A stretch of 64,000 nt of DNA from RFPW01 sp040401595 (GTDB taxonomy: Bacteria > Pseudomonadota > Gammaproteobacteria > Burkholderiales > Burkholderiaceae_E). Position 1 is the stretch's first letter. Every line of letters starts with the position of its first letter. The position numbers and the translations under genes are program-made. Under the pieces are notes generated by a model. That model had not been told where the DNA came from, did not search any database, and was given only the letters and a program-made list of their open reading frames with translations. Below, in pieces: positions 45,562-54,509 of this stretch. The DNA lies in the NCBI GenBank assembly GCA_040401595.1, contig JBBAOE010000006.1, positions 62,001 to 126,000 on the forward strand. Direction: 5' to 3'.

Positions 45562-46034
45562 ATCTGATTCTCTGGCGCCATGCCCACGCGCAGGACGGCC
45601 ATCCCGATCTCGAACGGCCACTCACCGAATTAGGCCATCGTCAGGCGGCCCGCATGGCCGATTGGCTTCGCGAGCGTTTGCCCCCGGTGTTCCTCCTCGC
45701 GGTCAGCCCGGCTGAGCGGGCGCGGGCCACTGCGGCTGCATTGCAGGCTGTCACCGGTGCGGTCGCGATGCTGGAGCCGAGACTGGCGCCCGGATGCAAG
45801 GTTGCGGATTTGCTGGACGCCGTCCAGTGGCCGCAGGGGCCAGGCCATGGTGAGCGTACGGTCGTGGTGGTTGGTCATCAGCCCAGTCTGGGTATGACGG
45901 CAGCCCATTTGCTTGCCGGGCAAACCGCCCTTTGGCGCGTGCGCCGGGGCGGTTTGTGGTGGCTGTCGCAGCGCGAGCATCACGGCCTTGTCGAGGTCGT
46001 GGTGCAGGCGGTGATCGGTCCGGAACTCGCCTGA
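45558..46034 (+). CDS. SixA-like phosphohistidine phosphatase
   Basis: SixA removes phosphate from histidine-phosphorylated proteins. The 158-residue histidine phosphatase has the N-terminal LILWRHAHAQDG (RHA motif), SPAERARATAAAL, and the second catalytic His in VVVGHQPSLGM. It overlaps the ferredoxin gene by 4 bp and converges on ppx. The target is unknown; the nearby polyphosphate genes are on different transcripts. Confidence 0.9.
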   Translation: MNLILWRHAHAQDGHPDLERPLTELGHRQAARMADWLRERLPPVFLLAVSPAERARATAAALQAVTGAVAMLEPRLAPGCKVADLLDAVQWPQGPGHGERTVVVVGHQPSLGMTAAHLLAGQTALWRVRRGGLWWLSQREHHGLVEVVVQAVIGPELA

Positions 46035-46062
46035 GCCCCTGCTGTTGATCTTCAGGTGGGTT

Positions 46063-47613
46063 TCAGGCGATCCGCCGCAGTTTCGTCGTCCCATCCTGAT
46101 TCGGGATGGTTTCGACGGGCAAATAGCTGGCATGCTCGAAGAGTCCGGCGCGGGTCCATTCCGCGATCTCGGCCCCCAGACTGAAGTCCGTCAGGGGGTG
46201 CTTGGTCGTCCAGTTGCGCTCCACCCGTAGGATGACCCGGCGGCGCTCAATCTCGAGCGCCAGCGGGTACGTGAAGGCCTGCATGTCCCGGCGACGGTGC
46301 AAAATCACCGCGAGTCGCAAGGCCAGCAACATCCGCCATTCCCCGTCCAGTTCCACCAGGCTGGTCATTTTGGTCAGCTTGCCGGTGTGGCCAAGGACCA
46401 GGCGTGAGAGCAGCGCCTGATCCGGGCGCGAGAATCCCGGCAAGTCGGCGTGGGCGACGATGTAGGCCGAATGTTTGTGGTAAGCCGAATGCGAAATGCT
46501 CAACCCGATTTCGCTCAGCGACGCAGCCCATCCCAGCATTTCAGCGCCGCGTTCCACATCCTCTGCGGCGCCACGGGCGATCGACTGCCAGAGCCAGGCG
46601 GCCGTCTTTCCAACGCGCTCGGCATGGTCCCGGTCAACGCCGTATCGGATCATCGACTGTTCGACGGTGACGTCGCGCATATCGGTGTCATTGGTCCGGC
46701 CCAGAAGGTCGTAGAGCACGCCTTCGCGCAGCGCGCCCGCGGTGTAGCGCATGCTCGCGATACCGAATTCGTCAAATGCGGCCCGCAGGATCGCAAGCCC
46801 GCCCGGCAAGACCGCCCGACGGTCCGAGCGCAAGCCCTGGAGGCGCAAGCGCTCCACATGGCCGGCCTTGACCAGCGCGCCTTCGATGCGGACGAGCGAT
46901 TCGCGCGTGATGGTGGGGTCGCCGAATTCGGCCTGACAGATGCCGGCGATCGTTTTGGCAGTGCCCGAGGTGCCGATCGCTTCGCCCCAGGTCTCGCGTC
47001 GAAAGCCTTTGACCAGGGGGGCAAACAGGTCGCGAGCGATCAGGATGGCTTCGTGCATCGCTTCACGGTGGATTTCACCATCCTCGGCGATCCGCCCGGT
47101 CAGTCCAACGCAGCCTACGGTCACGCTTTCCGTCAGCCGGGGCTCGTAGTCCAGCCCGATGATGCATTCGGTGGAGCCGCCACCGATGTCAATGACGAGG
47201 CGGCGCGAACCGTCAGCGGGCAGGGTATGGGCGGCGCCGATCCAGATCAGGCGGGCTTCTTCGCGTCCGGCGATAACTTCGATCGGGAATCCGAGCGCGG
47301 CCTCGAAGGTGGCAATGACATGGCGGGCATTTTTTGCCTGGCGCAGGGTACTGGTGGCGACGGCCCGAACCGAATCCGGGTGAAATGCCCGCAAGCGCTC
47401 GCCAAAGCGTTGCAGCGCTTCGACGGCACGTCGCTGCGCCAATGCCGTGAGATTGCGTTCCGGGTCCAGACCGGCGGCAAGCCGCACACTCTCCTTCAAT
47501 ACATCAACCGGCACGACCTGAACGCCGGCTGGCGACGAGTCAGCCCGCCCGATCAGCAGACGGAAGCTGTTGGATCCCAAGTCGACGGCAGCAAGGAGAA
47601 GAGGGTCTGGCAT
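46063..47613 (-). CDS. ppx: Exopolyphosphatase (Ppx/GppA family)
   Basis: Ppx cleaves terminal phosphate from polyphosphate; relatives hydrolyse pppGpp. The 516-residue protein has the sugar-kinase/Hsp70-like fold motifs VDLGSNSFRLLIGR at the N-terminus, DIGGGSTECIIG and GTSGTAKTIAG, and a C-terminal HD-type helical domain (HSAYHKHSAYIVAH). It is divergent from ppk1 with a 96-bp shared promoter region and converges with the SixA-like gene. Confidence 0.94.
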   Translation of the reverse strand: MPDPLLLAAVDLGSNSFRLLIGRADSSPAGVQVVPVDVLKESVRLAAGLDPERNLTALAQRRAVEALQRFGERLRAFHPDSVRAVATSTLRQAKNARHVIATFEAALGFPIEVIAGREEARLIWIGAAHTLPADGSRRLVIDIGGGSTECIIGLDYEPRLTESVTVGCVGLTGRIAEDGEIHREAMHEAILIARDLFAPLVKGFRRETWGEAIGTSGTAKTIAGICQAEFGDPTITRESLVRIEGALVKAGHVERLRLQGLRSDRRAVLPGGLAILRAAFDEFGIASMRYTAGALREGVLYDLLGRTNDTDMRDVTVEQSMIRYGVDRDHAERVGKTAAWLWQSIARGAAEDVERGAEMLGWAASLSEIGLSISHSAYHKHSAYIVAHADLPGFSRPDQALLSRLVLGHTGKLTKMTSLVELDGEWRMLLALRLAVILHRRRDMQAFTYPLALEIERRRVILRVERNWTTKHPLTDFSLGAEIAEWTRAGLFEHASYLPVETIPNQDGTTKLRRIA

Positions 47614-47709
47614 TCGGTTTAATTGTGGGTGCGAAATAATCTCTTAACACCGAAAGATGACGATGTCATTGCACACCGTCGTGCCCAAGGTCTATCGCAG
47701 GATTATCCG

Positions 47710-49845
47710 ATGAAATCAGCCAAAACCGCCGTGGTCGGTAAACGTCAACCCGCGGTCACCCCCGCTGACCGATGGCATACGGAGCCCGATCGCATGCCAG
47801 CCCACCGAGGGGACGCCCTGCTGAATCGGGAGCAGGGCCTGCTGGCGTTCAATGAGCGCGTGCTGGCGCAGGCTGACAATGATCGGGTGCCATTGCTCGA
47901 GCGTTTGCGCTATCTGACGATCGTGTCGAGCAACCTCGACGAATTTTTTGAAATCCGGGTCTCCGGACTGCACGAACTGGCCCGGGTCGATGATGCATCG
48001 GCCACCGAGGCCCGGGCGTCGCTGGCTGCCATCAGTGCGCGAGTCAATCGCCTGGTCGCTCGCCAGTACGCCTTGCTCAACGAGGTCCTGATCCCCCAGC
48101 TGGCCCAAGAGGGCATCGTTTTTCATGCGTCAACGACCTGGACGGAACCGCATCGCGACTTCGCCCGCACCATTTTCGAATCCGAGATCGAACCGCTGTT
48201 GACGCCGATCGCGCTCGATCCCGCCCATCCCTTCCCGCGCATCCTCAACAAGAGTCTGAATTTCATTGTCGAACTCGACGGTCAGGATGCCTTTGGACGC
48301 CGTGCCGGGATTGCGGTTGTTCAGGCGCCGCGGGCCTTGCCCCGTCTGATCCAGGTCCCGCAGGACATCTCGGGTCATGCCAACGGTCTGATGCTGCTGA
48401 CGTCGGTGGTCCAGGGATTCGTGGGCAATCTCTTCCCCGGAATGAACGTGCGCGCAGTGCATCAGTTCCGTGTCACTCGCAACAGCGACCTCTTTGTCGA
48501 TGAGGAAGACATCACGGACCTGCGTCGGGCGCTGCAGGGCGAACTGCCCAGTCGCCACTATGGGGACGCGGTTCGGCTCGAAGTATCGGCTGGGATTGGC
48601 GAGGAGCCATTGAACCGTTTGTTGCAGGAGTTCGAGCTGCGCCCGCAAGACTGCTACCCCGTCAAGGGTCCGGTCAATCTGGTGCGCTTAGCCCAGGTTC
48701 TCGACCAGGTCGACCGGCCCGACCTAAAGTTTCCTTCGTTTGTGCCGGGCCTGCCGGGTTGGCTCAAACAGAAAGACCTCTTCAGCGCCATCCGCAAGGG
48801 CGACGTCATGGTGCACCAGCCCTACGAATCCTTCGCACCCGTGATGGATTTTCTCTCGAGCGCGGCGGTGGATCCGAAGGTCGTTGCGATCAAGCAAACC
48901 ATCTATCGCACCGGTGTGGACAGCGCGCTGATGGAAGCACTGATTGCAGCGGCGCGGGCAGGCAAGGAAGTGACGGTCGTGCTCGAACTGATGGCGCGTT
49001 TCGATGAGGAGGCCAATCTCAACTGGGCTGGGCGTCTGGAGCAGGTGGGCGCCCATGTCGTCTATGGCGTGGTGGGCCATAAGACGCACGCTAAGATGGC
49101 GCTGATTACGCGCCGCGAAGCCGATGGCCTGCGGATGTACGCCCACCTCGGAACCGGTAATTACCATCCGCATACGGCCAGACTCTATGAAGACTTCGGC
49201 CTGTTCACCGCCAACCGTGAAATCTGCGCCGATGTGCATGAGGTGTTTCGTCGATTGACCGGACTGGGGGCGGCCGGTGCCTTGAACCATCTCTGGCAGG
49301 CGCCGTTTACGCTGCATCAGAAGGTGATTGACGGGATCGAACGCGAAACCGAGCATGCCCGTGCTGGCAAGCCGGCGCGGATCACCGCCAAAATGAATTC
49401 GCTCCTTGAACCGACGGTGATCGCTGCGCTCTATACCGCTAGTCAGGCCGGGGTTCGCATTGACCTGATTATTCGGGGCGTCTGTGCCCTTCGGCCGGGC
49501 GTTCCTGGTCAATCCGAGAACATCAACGTGCGCTCGATTATTGGGCGATTTCTTGAGCATTCCCGGGTCTTCCGGTTCTGGAATGACGGCCAGGACGAGG
49601 TCTGGTTGAGTTCTGCCGATTGGATGGATCGGAATTTTTTCCGCCGGGTTGAAATTGCTTTCCCTGTTCTTGACCCGAAGCTCAAAGCGCGGGTGATTGA
49701 AGAAGCGCTTGAGGAACATCTGGCCGATAACGCATCGGCCTGGCTGATGGGATCCGATGGGGCCTACCAGCGCCTGCAACCCGAGGGGGAACAACGGGTG
49801 TCGCAACTCCGATTGCTGGCGCGCATGGGCGCCGCAGAGGGGTGA
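47710..49845 (+). CDS. ppk: Polyphosphate kinase 1
   Basis: PPK1 polymerises the gamma phosphate of ATP into polyphosphate. From ATG 47710 (MKSAKTAVVG) the product has 711 residues. It shows the N domain LLNREQGLLAFNERVLAQA and SSNLDEFFEIRVSGL, the autophosphorylated His460 in KTHAKMALITR, HLGTGNYHPHTARLYEDFG and the C-terminal LIIRGVCALRPGVPG. An in-frame start 87 bp upstream is possible but less likely. It is divergent from ppx. Confidence 0.96.
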   Translation: MKSAKTAVVGKRQPAVTPADRWHTEPDRMPAHRGDALLNREQGLLAFNERVLAQADNDRVPLLERLRYLTIVSSNLDEFFEIRVSGLHELARVDDASATEARASLAAISARVNRLVARQYALLNEVLIPQLAQEGIVFHASTTWTEPHRDFARTIFESEIEPLLTPIALDPAHPFPRILNKSLNFIVELDGQDAFGRRAGIAVVQAPRALPRLIQVPQDISGHANGLMLLTSVVQGFVGNLFPGMNVRAVHQFRVTRNSDLFVDEEDITDLRRALQGELPSRHYGDAVRLEVSAGIGEEPLNRLLQEFELRPQDCYPVKGPVNLVRLAQVLDQVDRPDLKFPSFVPGLPGWLKQKDLFSAIRKGDVMVHQPYESFAPVMDFLSSAAVDPKVVAIKQTIYRTGVDSALMEALIAAARAGKEVTVVLELMARFDEEANLNWAGRLEQVGAHVVYGVVGHKTHAKMALITRREADGLRMYAHLGTGNYHPHTARLYEDFGLFTANREICADVHEVFRRLTGLGAAGALNHLWQAPFTLHQKVIDGIERETEHARAGKPARITAKMNSLLEPTVIAALYTASQAGVRIDLIIRGVCALRPGVPGQSENINVRSIIGRFLEHSRVFRFWNDGQDEVWLSSADWMDRNFFRRVEIAFPVLDPKLKARVIEEALEEHLADNASAWLMGSDGAYQRLQPEGEQRVSQLRLLARMGAAEG

Positions 49846-49962
49846 GCTTGGACCATCGGCATTCGTTGTTGAAATTTATTAGGGTTTCCCACAACATAAC
49901 TGTCACATTGGGTGAGTAGATTGCTAAAGTTGTAAAAAATCCCTCACCGAAAGACGATTGCC

Positions 49963-52900
49963 ATGAATCAATCCCTCTGGAATGTTTTTGCTCGTACTGC
50001 GATCAGCGTGGCGGTTGCCGCTGTGGTCGCGCCCGCGATGGCCCAGAACACGACATCGATCATCGCGGGCCGGGTGGTGGGTGCCGATGGCAAGGCCGTT
50101 GCCAATGCCTCCGTGACGGTCCTGCATGTGGAGTCCGGGTCCGTCAATCGGGTGGTGAGCGATACCGATGGCCGCTACCGTGCCAGTGGTTTGCGGGTGG
50201 GAGGCCCCTTTACGGTCACCGTCAGCAAGGACGGTGCAACGTCGACCCGATCCGATGTGTTTACCATGCTGGCAGAAACGCTGGATCTCGACCTGACGGT
50301 GGGGACTGCTTCACTGGCGGCCGTGACCGTTTCGCAGTCGGCGCTCAATACGATTTTTGATAGCGCACGCACCGGCGCTGGGACGAGCATCAGCAATCAG
50401 GAACTCAATGCGTTGCCGTCGATCAAACGTAACCTGTACGACTACGCCCGACTCGACCCGCGGGTCTCGCAGACGGACAAGGGCAATGGGGAAATTTCGG
50501 CCGGCGGTCAGAACTCCAAGTACAATGTCGCCACCATTGACGGCGTGTCTATTTCCGACACCTTTGGTCTTGAGTCGAACAATTTTCCGACGCTCAAGCA
50601 GCCGATTCCGATCGACGCCATTCAGTCCGTCCAGGTTAACGTCGCCAACTACGATGTGACCCAGAAGGGCTACACCGGTGCCAACATCAATGCGGTCACC
50701 AAGAGCGGGACCAACGAAATCAAGGGCAGCACCTATTTCGTTTACCGCGATGACAACATGTCGGGCAAGCGTTACAACATCCTGACCGATGTCTACACGC
50801 AGGCTCCAAAGTTCAAGGAAACGACCAAGGGATTTACCCTGGGTGGGCCGATCATCAGTGACAAGCTCTTCTACTTCGTGGCCTATGAAGAGTTGAAGAG
50901 CACGCGCACGGCCCCGGACTTTGGCGTGGTCGGCAGTTCGGCGGCGGGCCAGGTGGGGATCACGTCCTCGGCTGTGGCGAGTGCCCAGTCGATCGCAAAG
51001 AACACGTACGGCATCAATATCGGGGGGCTCGATACGCCGTCGAAGCAACTGCAGGTCCGCGACACCCTGGCGAAGTTCGACTGGAACATCAACGACTCCC
51101 ATCGTGCCAGCCTGCGCTTCTCCAGAACCGATCAGACCGAACCCATCTATCCGAACTTCTCGGCGACCGCGTTGTCGCTGGACTCCAACTGGTATTCCCA
51201 GGTGAAGACCATCGACAGTGTCGTGGGTCAGTGGATTGCGGATTGGACCAACAACTTCTCGACCGAAGCCAAAGTGTCGAGCCGCAAGTACAGCAGCCTC
51301 CCGGTCAACAATGCCAACCTGCCGCAGATGTCACTGGCGTTCTCCGGTGCGCTGCCGACCGGTGCGCCAGCGGGATTGTCGACCGGTAGCCGCTCGCTCT
51401 TTTTTGGTACCGAGCAGAGTCGTCACTTCAACGTACTCACGACTGACACGGTCGATGCTTACCTGGCTGGGACCTACAGCTACAAGAATCACGAACTGAA
51501 GTTTGGTGGCGATTACAGCCAAAATGAGGTCTACAACGCATTTTTGCAAAACACCAAGGGAAACTATTCCTTTGCCTGTATCAACAGCAGCGCGACCTTC
51601 ACTTACACGAACCCCCTGCTTGCCAACGGCGTGACGTGTAGTTCGGCGACCCAGGCGCAGGTCGAAGCGGCCGTGCTTGAGAACTTTCAGCGCGGCCGTC
51701 CATTGACCTATCAGGTCCAGAACCCGCTGCCAGGTCGCACCCTCGCCGACGGCGTGGCGACTTGGACGCTGGGCAACACTGGGGTCTTCCTGCAAGACAA
51801 TATCGCGATCAACAACCGCCTCAAGGTGGTCGTTGGTGCGCGTCTTGACCAGATCAGTACGCCCGACAAGCCTCTGTCCAACAGCGCAGCGTCTGCGCCA
51901 CTGGTCGCCGGCAATGCCGCGACAAACACGCGCCAGACGGGAGGGTTCGGCCTGAACAACTCCTTCAACATGGACGGCAAGGAGCTGTTCCAGCCGCGTC
52001 TTGGGTTTAACTGGGACTTGTCGAGCGCTGAGCGGCGCTCGCAGTTGCGGGGTGGTGCCGGCCTCTTCCAGGGCGCTGCTGCCAACGTTTGGCTGTCCAA
52101 CCCGTATTCCAATACTGGGGTCGCGACCTCGGTCATCGGATGCGGCATCTCGGGCTACAGCGCTTGCCCACCCACGGACGGTTTGCTCAAGGTGGATCCG
52201 AACGCGCAGATCACGAGCTTCACCGGAACCATTCCGGCGGCCAACGTCGACTTTCTCGACCCCAGCCTCAAGCAGCCCTCGGTCACCAAGTTCAACCTGG
52301 CCTTCGAGCAGGAACTTCCGATCAAGGGCGTGATCGCCTCGGCCGAGATCATTCAGACGCGCAGCAACAACGCCATCTATTACAAATACCTGAACCTCGG
52401 ACCGACGACCAGGACCGGTGTGGATGGCCGCGAGCTTTACTACAACGCGGCGGGTTACGACACCAATTGCTGGACTGCAACGGGTGGGACCAACGCATCC
52501 GGGACCGCAGGCTGTTCGGGTAGCGTGACGTCGAAAGCGCTGCGCAATGCGGCGTTTAACAACGTCACGGTCGCGACCAATACCAATCAGGGCGGTGGTA
52601 ACGCGGTGACTCTGGCCTTGAGCCAGCCTGCTAACCAGGGCCTGGGCTGGGCGCTGGCTTACACGAAGACAAGCGCTACGGAAGTGAGCCCGCTGACTTC
52701 GTCGGTGGCGAACTCGAACTGGTTGAACCGCTCGATCTTCAATCCGAACGAAGACGTGGCGTCGAACTCGAACTTCCTGGTCCGGGAGCGCATCAACGCG
52801 GGATTCACCTGGTCGCAGGCGTGGTTCGGAAATCGTAAAACCACGATGGGTCTCTTCTACGAAGGCCGTCAAGGCAAGCCGTATAGCTGGACCTTTGGCA

Positions 52901-53385
52901 ATGACCTCAATGGCGACGGCGTCTCCGGCAACGATCTGATGTACATCCCGAAAGGTGTGGGCTCGGGCGAAGTCGTGTTCAAGGGCGGTGCGGTTGAAGA
53001 GGCGGCATTCTGGCAAATCGTCAATGACAATCCCGATCTGGCCAAGGCCAAGGGTGGGGTTGTTTCGCGCAACTCGAGCTTCTCGCCCTGGACCAACAGT
53101 TTCGACCTGCGTCTGAGTCAGGAACTCCCCGGGCTGACCGCCAAGACCCGCGGTTTCCTGATCGTCGACTTCCTCAACGTCGGTAACCTGATCAACCGCA
53201 ATTGGGGCCGGATCAATGAGGGCCCGTTCCCGTTGACACGTAACTTTGCGTTTTTCAACGGGGTTGACGCGCAGGGCCGCTATGTCTACAGCCTGCGCTC
53301 GGCTGGGGTATCGTCACTGCAGACCCGTCAGACCGGCGGGGAATCGCAGTACGCGATTCAGGTCACCGCCCGCTACGAGTTCTGA
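49963..53385 (+). CDS. TonB-dependent receptor-like outer membrane protein, Oar family
   Basis: This is a large outer membrane protein of 1140 residues. It has a signal peptide ending AMA (cleavage near residue 27), then a carboxypeptidase-regulatory-like beta domain (about 30-105: IAGRVVGADGKAVANASVTV, then DGRYRASGLRVGG). A plug-like region follows (KYNVATIDGVSISD, GANINAVTKSGTNEIKGS) and a long beta-barrel that ends in aromatic Phe (ARYEF). The layout matches Oar/Cna-B-type receptors. The ligand is unknown. It follows ppk by 117 bp and ends at a strong hairpin. Confidence 0.92.
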   Translation: MNQSLWNVFARTAISVAVAAVVAPAMAQNTTSIIAGRVVGADGKAVANASVTVLHVESGSVNRVVSDTDGRYRASGLRVGGPFTVTVSKDGATSTRSDVFTMLAETLDLDLTVGTASLAAVTVSQSALNTIFDSARTGAGTSISNQELNALPSIKRNLYDYARLDPRVSQTDKGNGEISAGGQNSKYNVATIDGVSISDTFGLESNNFPTLKQPIPIDAIQSVQVNVANYDVTQKGYTGANINAVTKSGTNEIKGSTYFVYRDDNMSGKRYNILTDVYTQAPKFKETTKGFTLGGPIISDKLFYFVAYEELKSTRTAPDFGVVGSSAAGQVGITSSAVASAQSIAKNTYGINIGGLDTPSKQLQVRDTLAKFDWNINDSHRASLRFSRTDQTEPIYPNFSATALSLDSNWYSQVKTIDSVVGQWIADWTNNFSTEAKVSSRKYSSLPVNNANLPQMSLAFSGALPTGAPAGLSTGSRSLFFGTEQSRHFNVLTTDTVDAYLAGTYSYKNHELKFGGDYSQNEVYNAFLQNTKGNYSFACINSSATFTYTNPLLANGVTCSSATQAQVEAAVLENFQRGRPLTYQVQNPLPGRTLADGVATWTLGNTGVFLQDNIAINNRLKVVVGARLDQISTPDKPLSNSAASAPLVAGNAATNTRQTGGFGLNNSFNMDGKELFQPRLGFNWDLSSAERRSQLRGGAGLFQGAAANVWLSNPYSNTGVATSVIGCGISGYSACPPTDGLLKVDPNAQITSFTGTIPAANVDFLDPSLKQPSVTKFNLAFEQELPIKGVIASAEIIQTRSNNAIYYKYLNLGPTTRTGVDGRELYYNAAGYDTNCWTATGGTNASGTAGCSGSVTSKALRNAAFNNVTVATNTNQGGGNAVTLALSQPANQGLGWALAYTKTSATEVSPLTSSVANSNWLNRSIFNPNEDVASNSNFLVRERINAGFTWSQAWFGNRKTTMGLFYEGRQGKPYSWTFGNDLNGDGVSGNDLMYIPKGVGSGEVVFKGGAVEEAAFWQIVNDNPDLAKAKGGVVSRNSSFSPWTNSFDLRLSQELPGLTAKTRGFLIVDFLNVGNLINRNWGRINEGPFPLTRNFAFFNGVDAQGRYVYSLRSAGVSSLQTRQTGGESQYAIQVTARYEF

Positions 53386-53401
53386 TCGATCGCCTGAGCT
53401 G

Positions 53402-53433
53402 ACGGCGCGCCCCTGCACGCGGGGGGCGGCCGT
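53402..53433. terminator. Bidirectional hairpin terminator between the Oar-like and IMPase genes
   Basis: ACGGC and GCCGT form the outer stem and CGCCCC with GGGGCG the inner stem, around a short loop. A short T-run (TTT) follows on the plus strand. It lies exactly between two converging genes, so it probably ends both transcripts. Confidence 0.6.
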
Positions 53434-53434
53434 T

Positions 53435-54283
53435 TCAGTGACCGTTCGCTTTGAGCCAGGCGGCTTTGCGTGCGGCGAGCTCCAGCGCAGCAGCGGGAGC
53501 CCCGCCAAAACAGGCTCGCACCTCGCCCCTGCCATCCGCATCGTAGCGGACCGGCTCGCCCACGTCGTTGTAGAGCTCCCCACCAGCACCGATGAGAAGG
53601 GCATGACCGGCCGCGATGTCCCAGGACTGCACGCCGTGCAGGGTAAGCGTTGCTACCGCGTCGCCAGCCGCAACCAGGGCGAGTCGGTAGGCAATGCTGG
53701 TCATCGTCACGAATCGAGCCGGGGCGACCAGCGCTGCGCTTGCTTCCGGTCGGTGTTCAGCAGAACGGCTCAACAGGACTCGATGCTGGCTGGTCAGTTG
53801 CTGGTTCGCCAGAGGTGCCTGATGCGAGACGATGGCCTGACCATTGCGTCTGACCGGACCCGCCCCTTCAGCCCACGCAATCAGATCAGGACCGCGCTCA
53901 GGTGCCATCGGCGCGTAGACGACACCCAGGACGGGACGCCCCCCATCGAGGAGCGCGACGGAGACGGCACTGCCTTCCAGGCCGCGCAGAAAATCCCGGG
54001 TGCCGTCCTGCGGGTCGACCACCCAGCAGGACCGTCGCTGTTCTTGGGAAGCATTTGCGGCGCAGGCCACTACGCCCAGTTCTTCGCCGACAAACCGTGC
54101 TGGCCAGGCCGCAAGGAGTTCTGCGCGCAGCTGGCGCTCGATCTCAACGTCGACCGGGGCTGTCTCTGCGCTGCCTCGAGGACCTCCGCTACGGGCGCGC
54201 TCGGCGACGAGGAGGGTGCCCGCATCGGTGGCTGCGGAAATCGCAATTTGCAATAAGGCCGAGAGATCTAGAATCGTCTTCAT
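53435..54283 (-). CDS. Inositol monophosphatase/CysQ family phosphatase
   Basis: This metal-dependent phosphatase family includes inositol monophosphatase and 3'(2'),5'-bisphosphate nucleotidase (CysQ). The 282-residue protein has FVGEELGV, WVVDPQDGTRDFLRG and the C-terminal SWDIAAGHALLIGAGG. The usual DPIDGTxNF motif is DPQDGTRDF here, a small deviation that keeps both metal-binding Asp residues. The substrate (PAP, inositol phosphate or histidinol phosphate) cannot be decided. It converges with the Oar-like gene. Confidence 0.87.
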   Translation of the reverse strand: MKTILDLSALLQIAISAATDAGTLLVAERARSGGPRGSAETAPVDVEIERQLRAELLAAWPARFVGEELGVVACAANASQEQRRSCWVVDPQDGTRDFLRGLEGSAVSVALLDGGRPVLGVVYAPMAPERGPDLIAWAEGAGPVRRNGQAIVSHQAPLANQQLTSQHRVLLSRSAEHRPEASAALVAPARFVTMTSIAYRLALVAAGDAVATLTLHGVQSWDIAAGHALLIGAGGELYNDVGEPVRYDADGRGEVRACFGGAPAAALELAARKAAWLKANGH

Positions 54284-54509
54284 TATTTGTAGAAAACACC
54301 ACTTCGGGTTGGAAGGTTTAATCTGTGGGCCTAGCGCAAAGAGGATGTTCGCCAGTCGATTTTCGGCGCTTGGACATGAAACCTGCCGATAATCTGTTTT
54401 GCCTTTCGCGGTTGACTACGCATGCTTATGCACACTATGACACTGGTTCGTTCTCGCGCTCAGGGCGTGGTGACCTTCCGCTAGAGCCCGGAGAGCCGGG
54501 AGCAGGAAT

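Noticed and set aside
46450..47622. A 390-codon plus-strand frame
   Set aside because: It is antisense to ppx, whose motifs are complete; no start signal or family match is visible.
49880..49930. A possible PhoB box before the Oar-like gene (CTGTCAC), and a similar TGTCAT before ppk
   Set aside because: Only a single half-site is present at each place; the second 7-bp repeat at 11-bp spacing is missing.
51331..53016. A 561-codon minus-strand frame
   Set aside because: It is antisense to the Oar-like receptor and is an effect of base composition.
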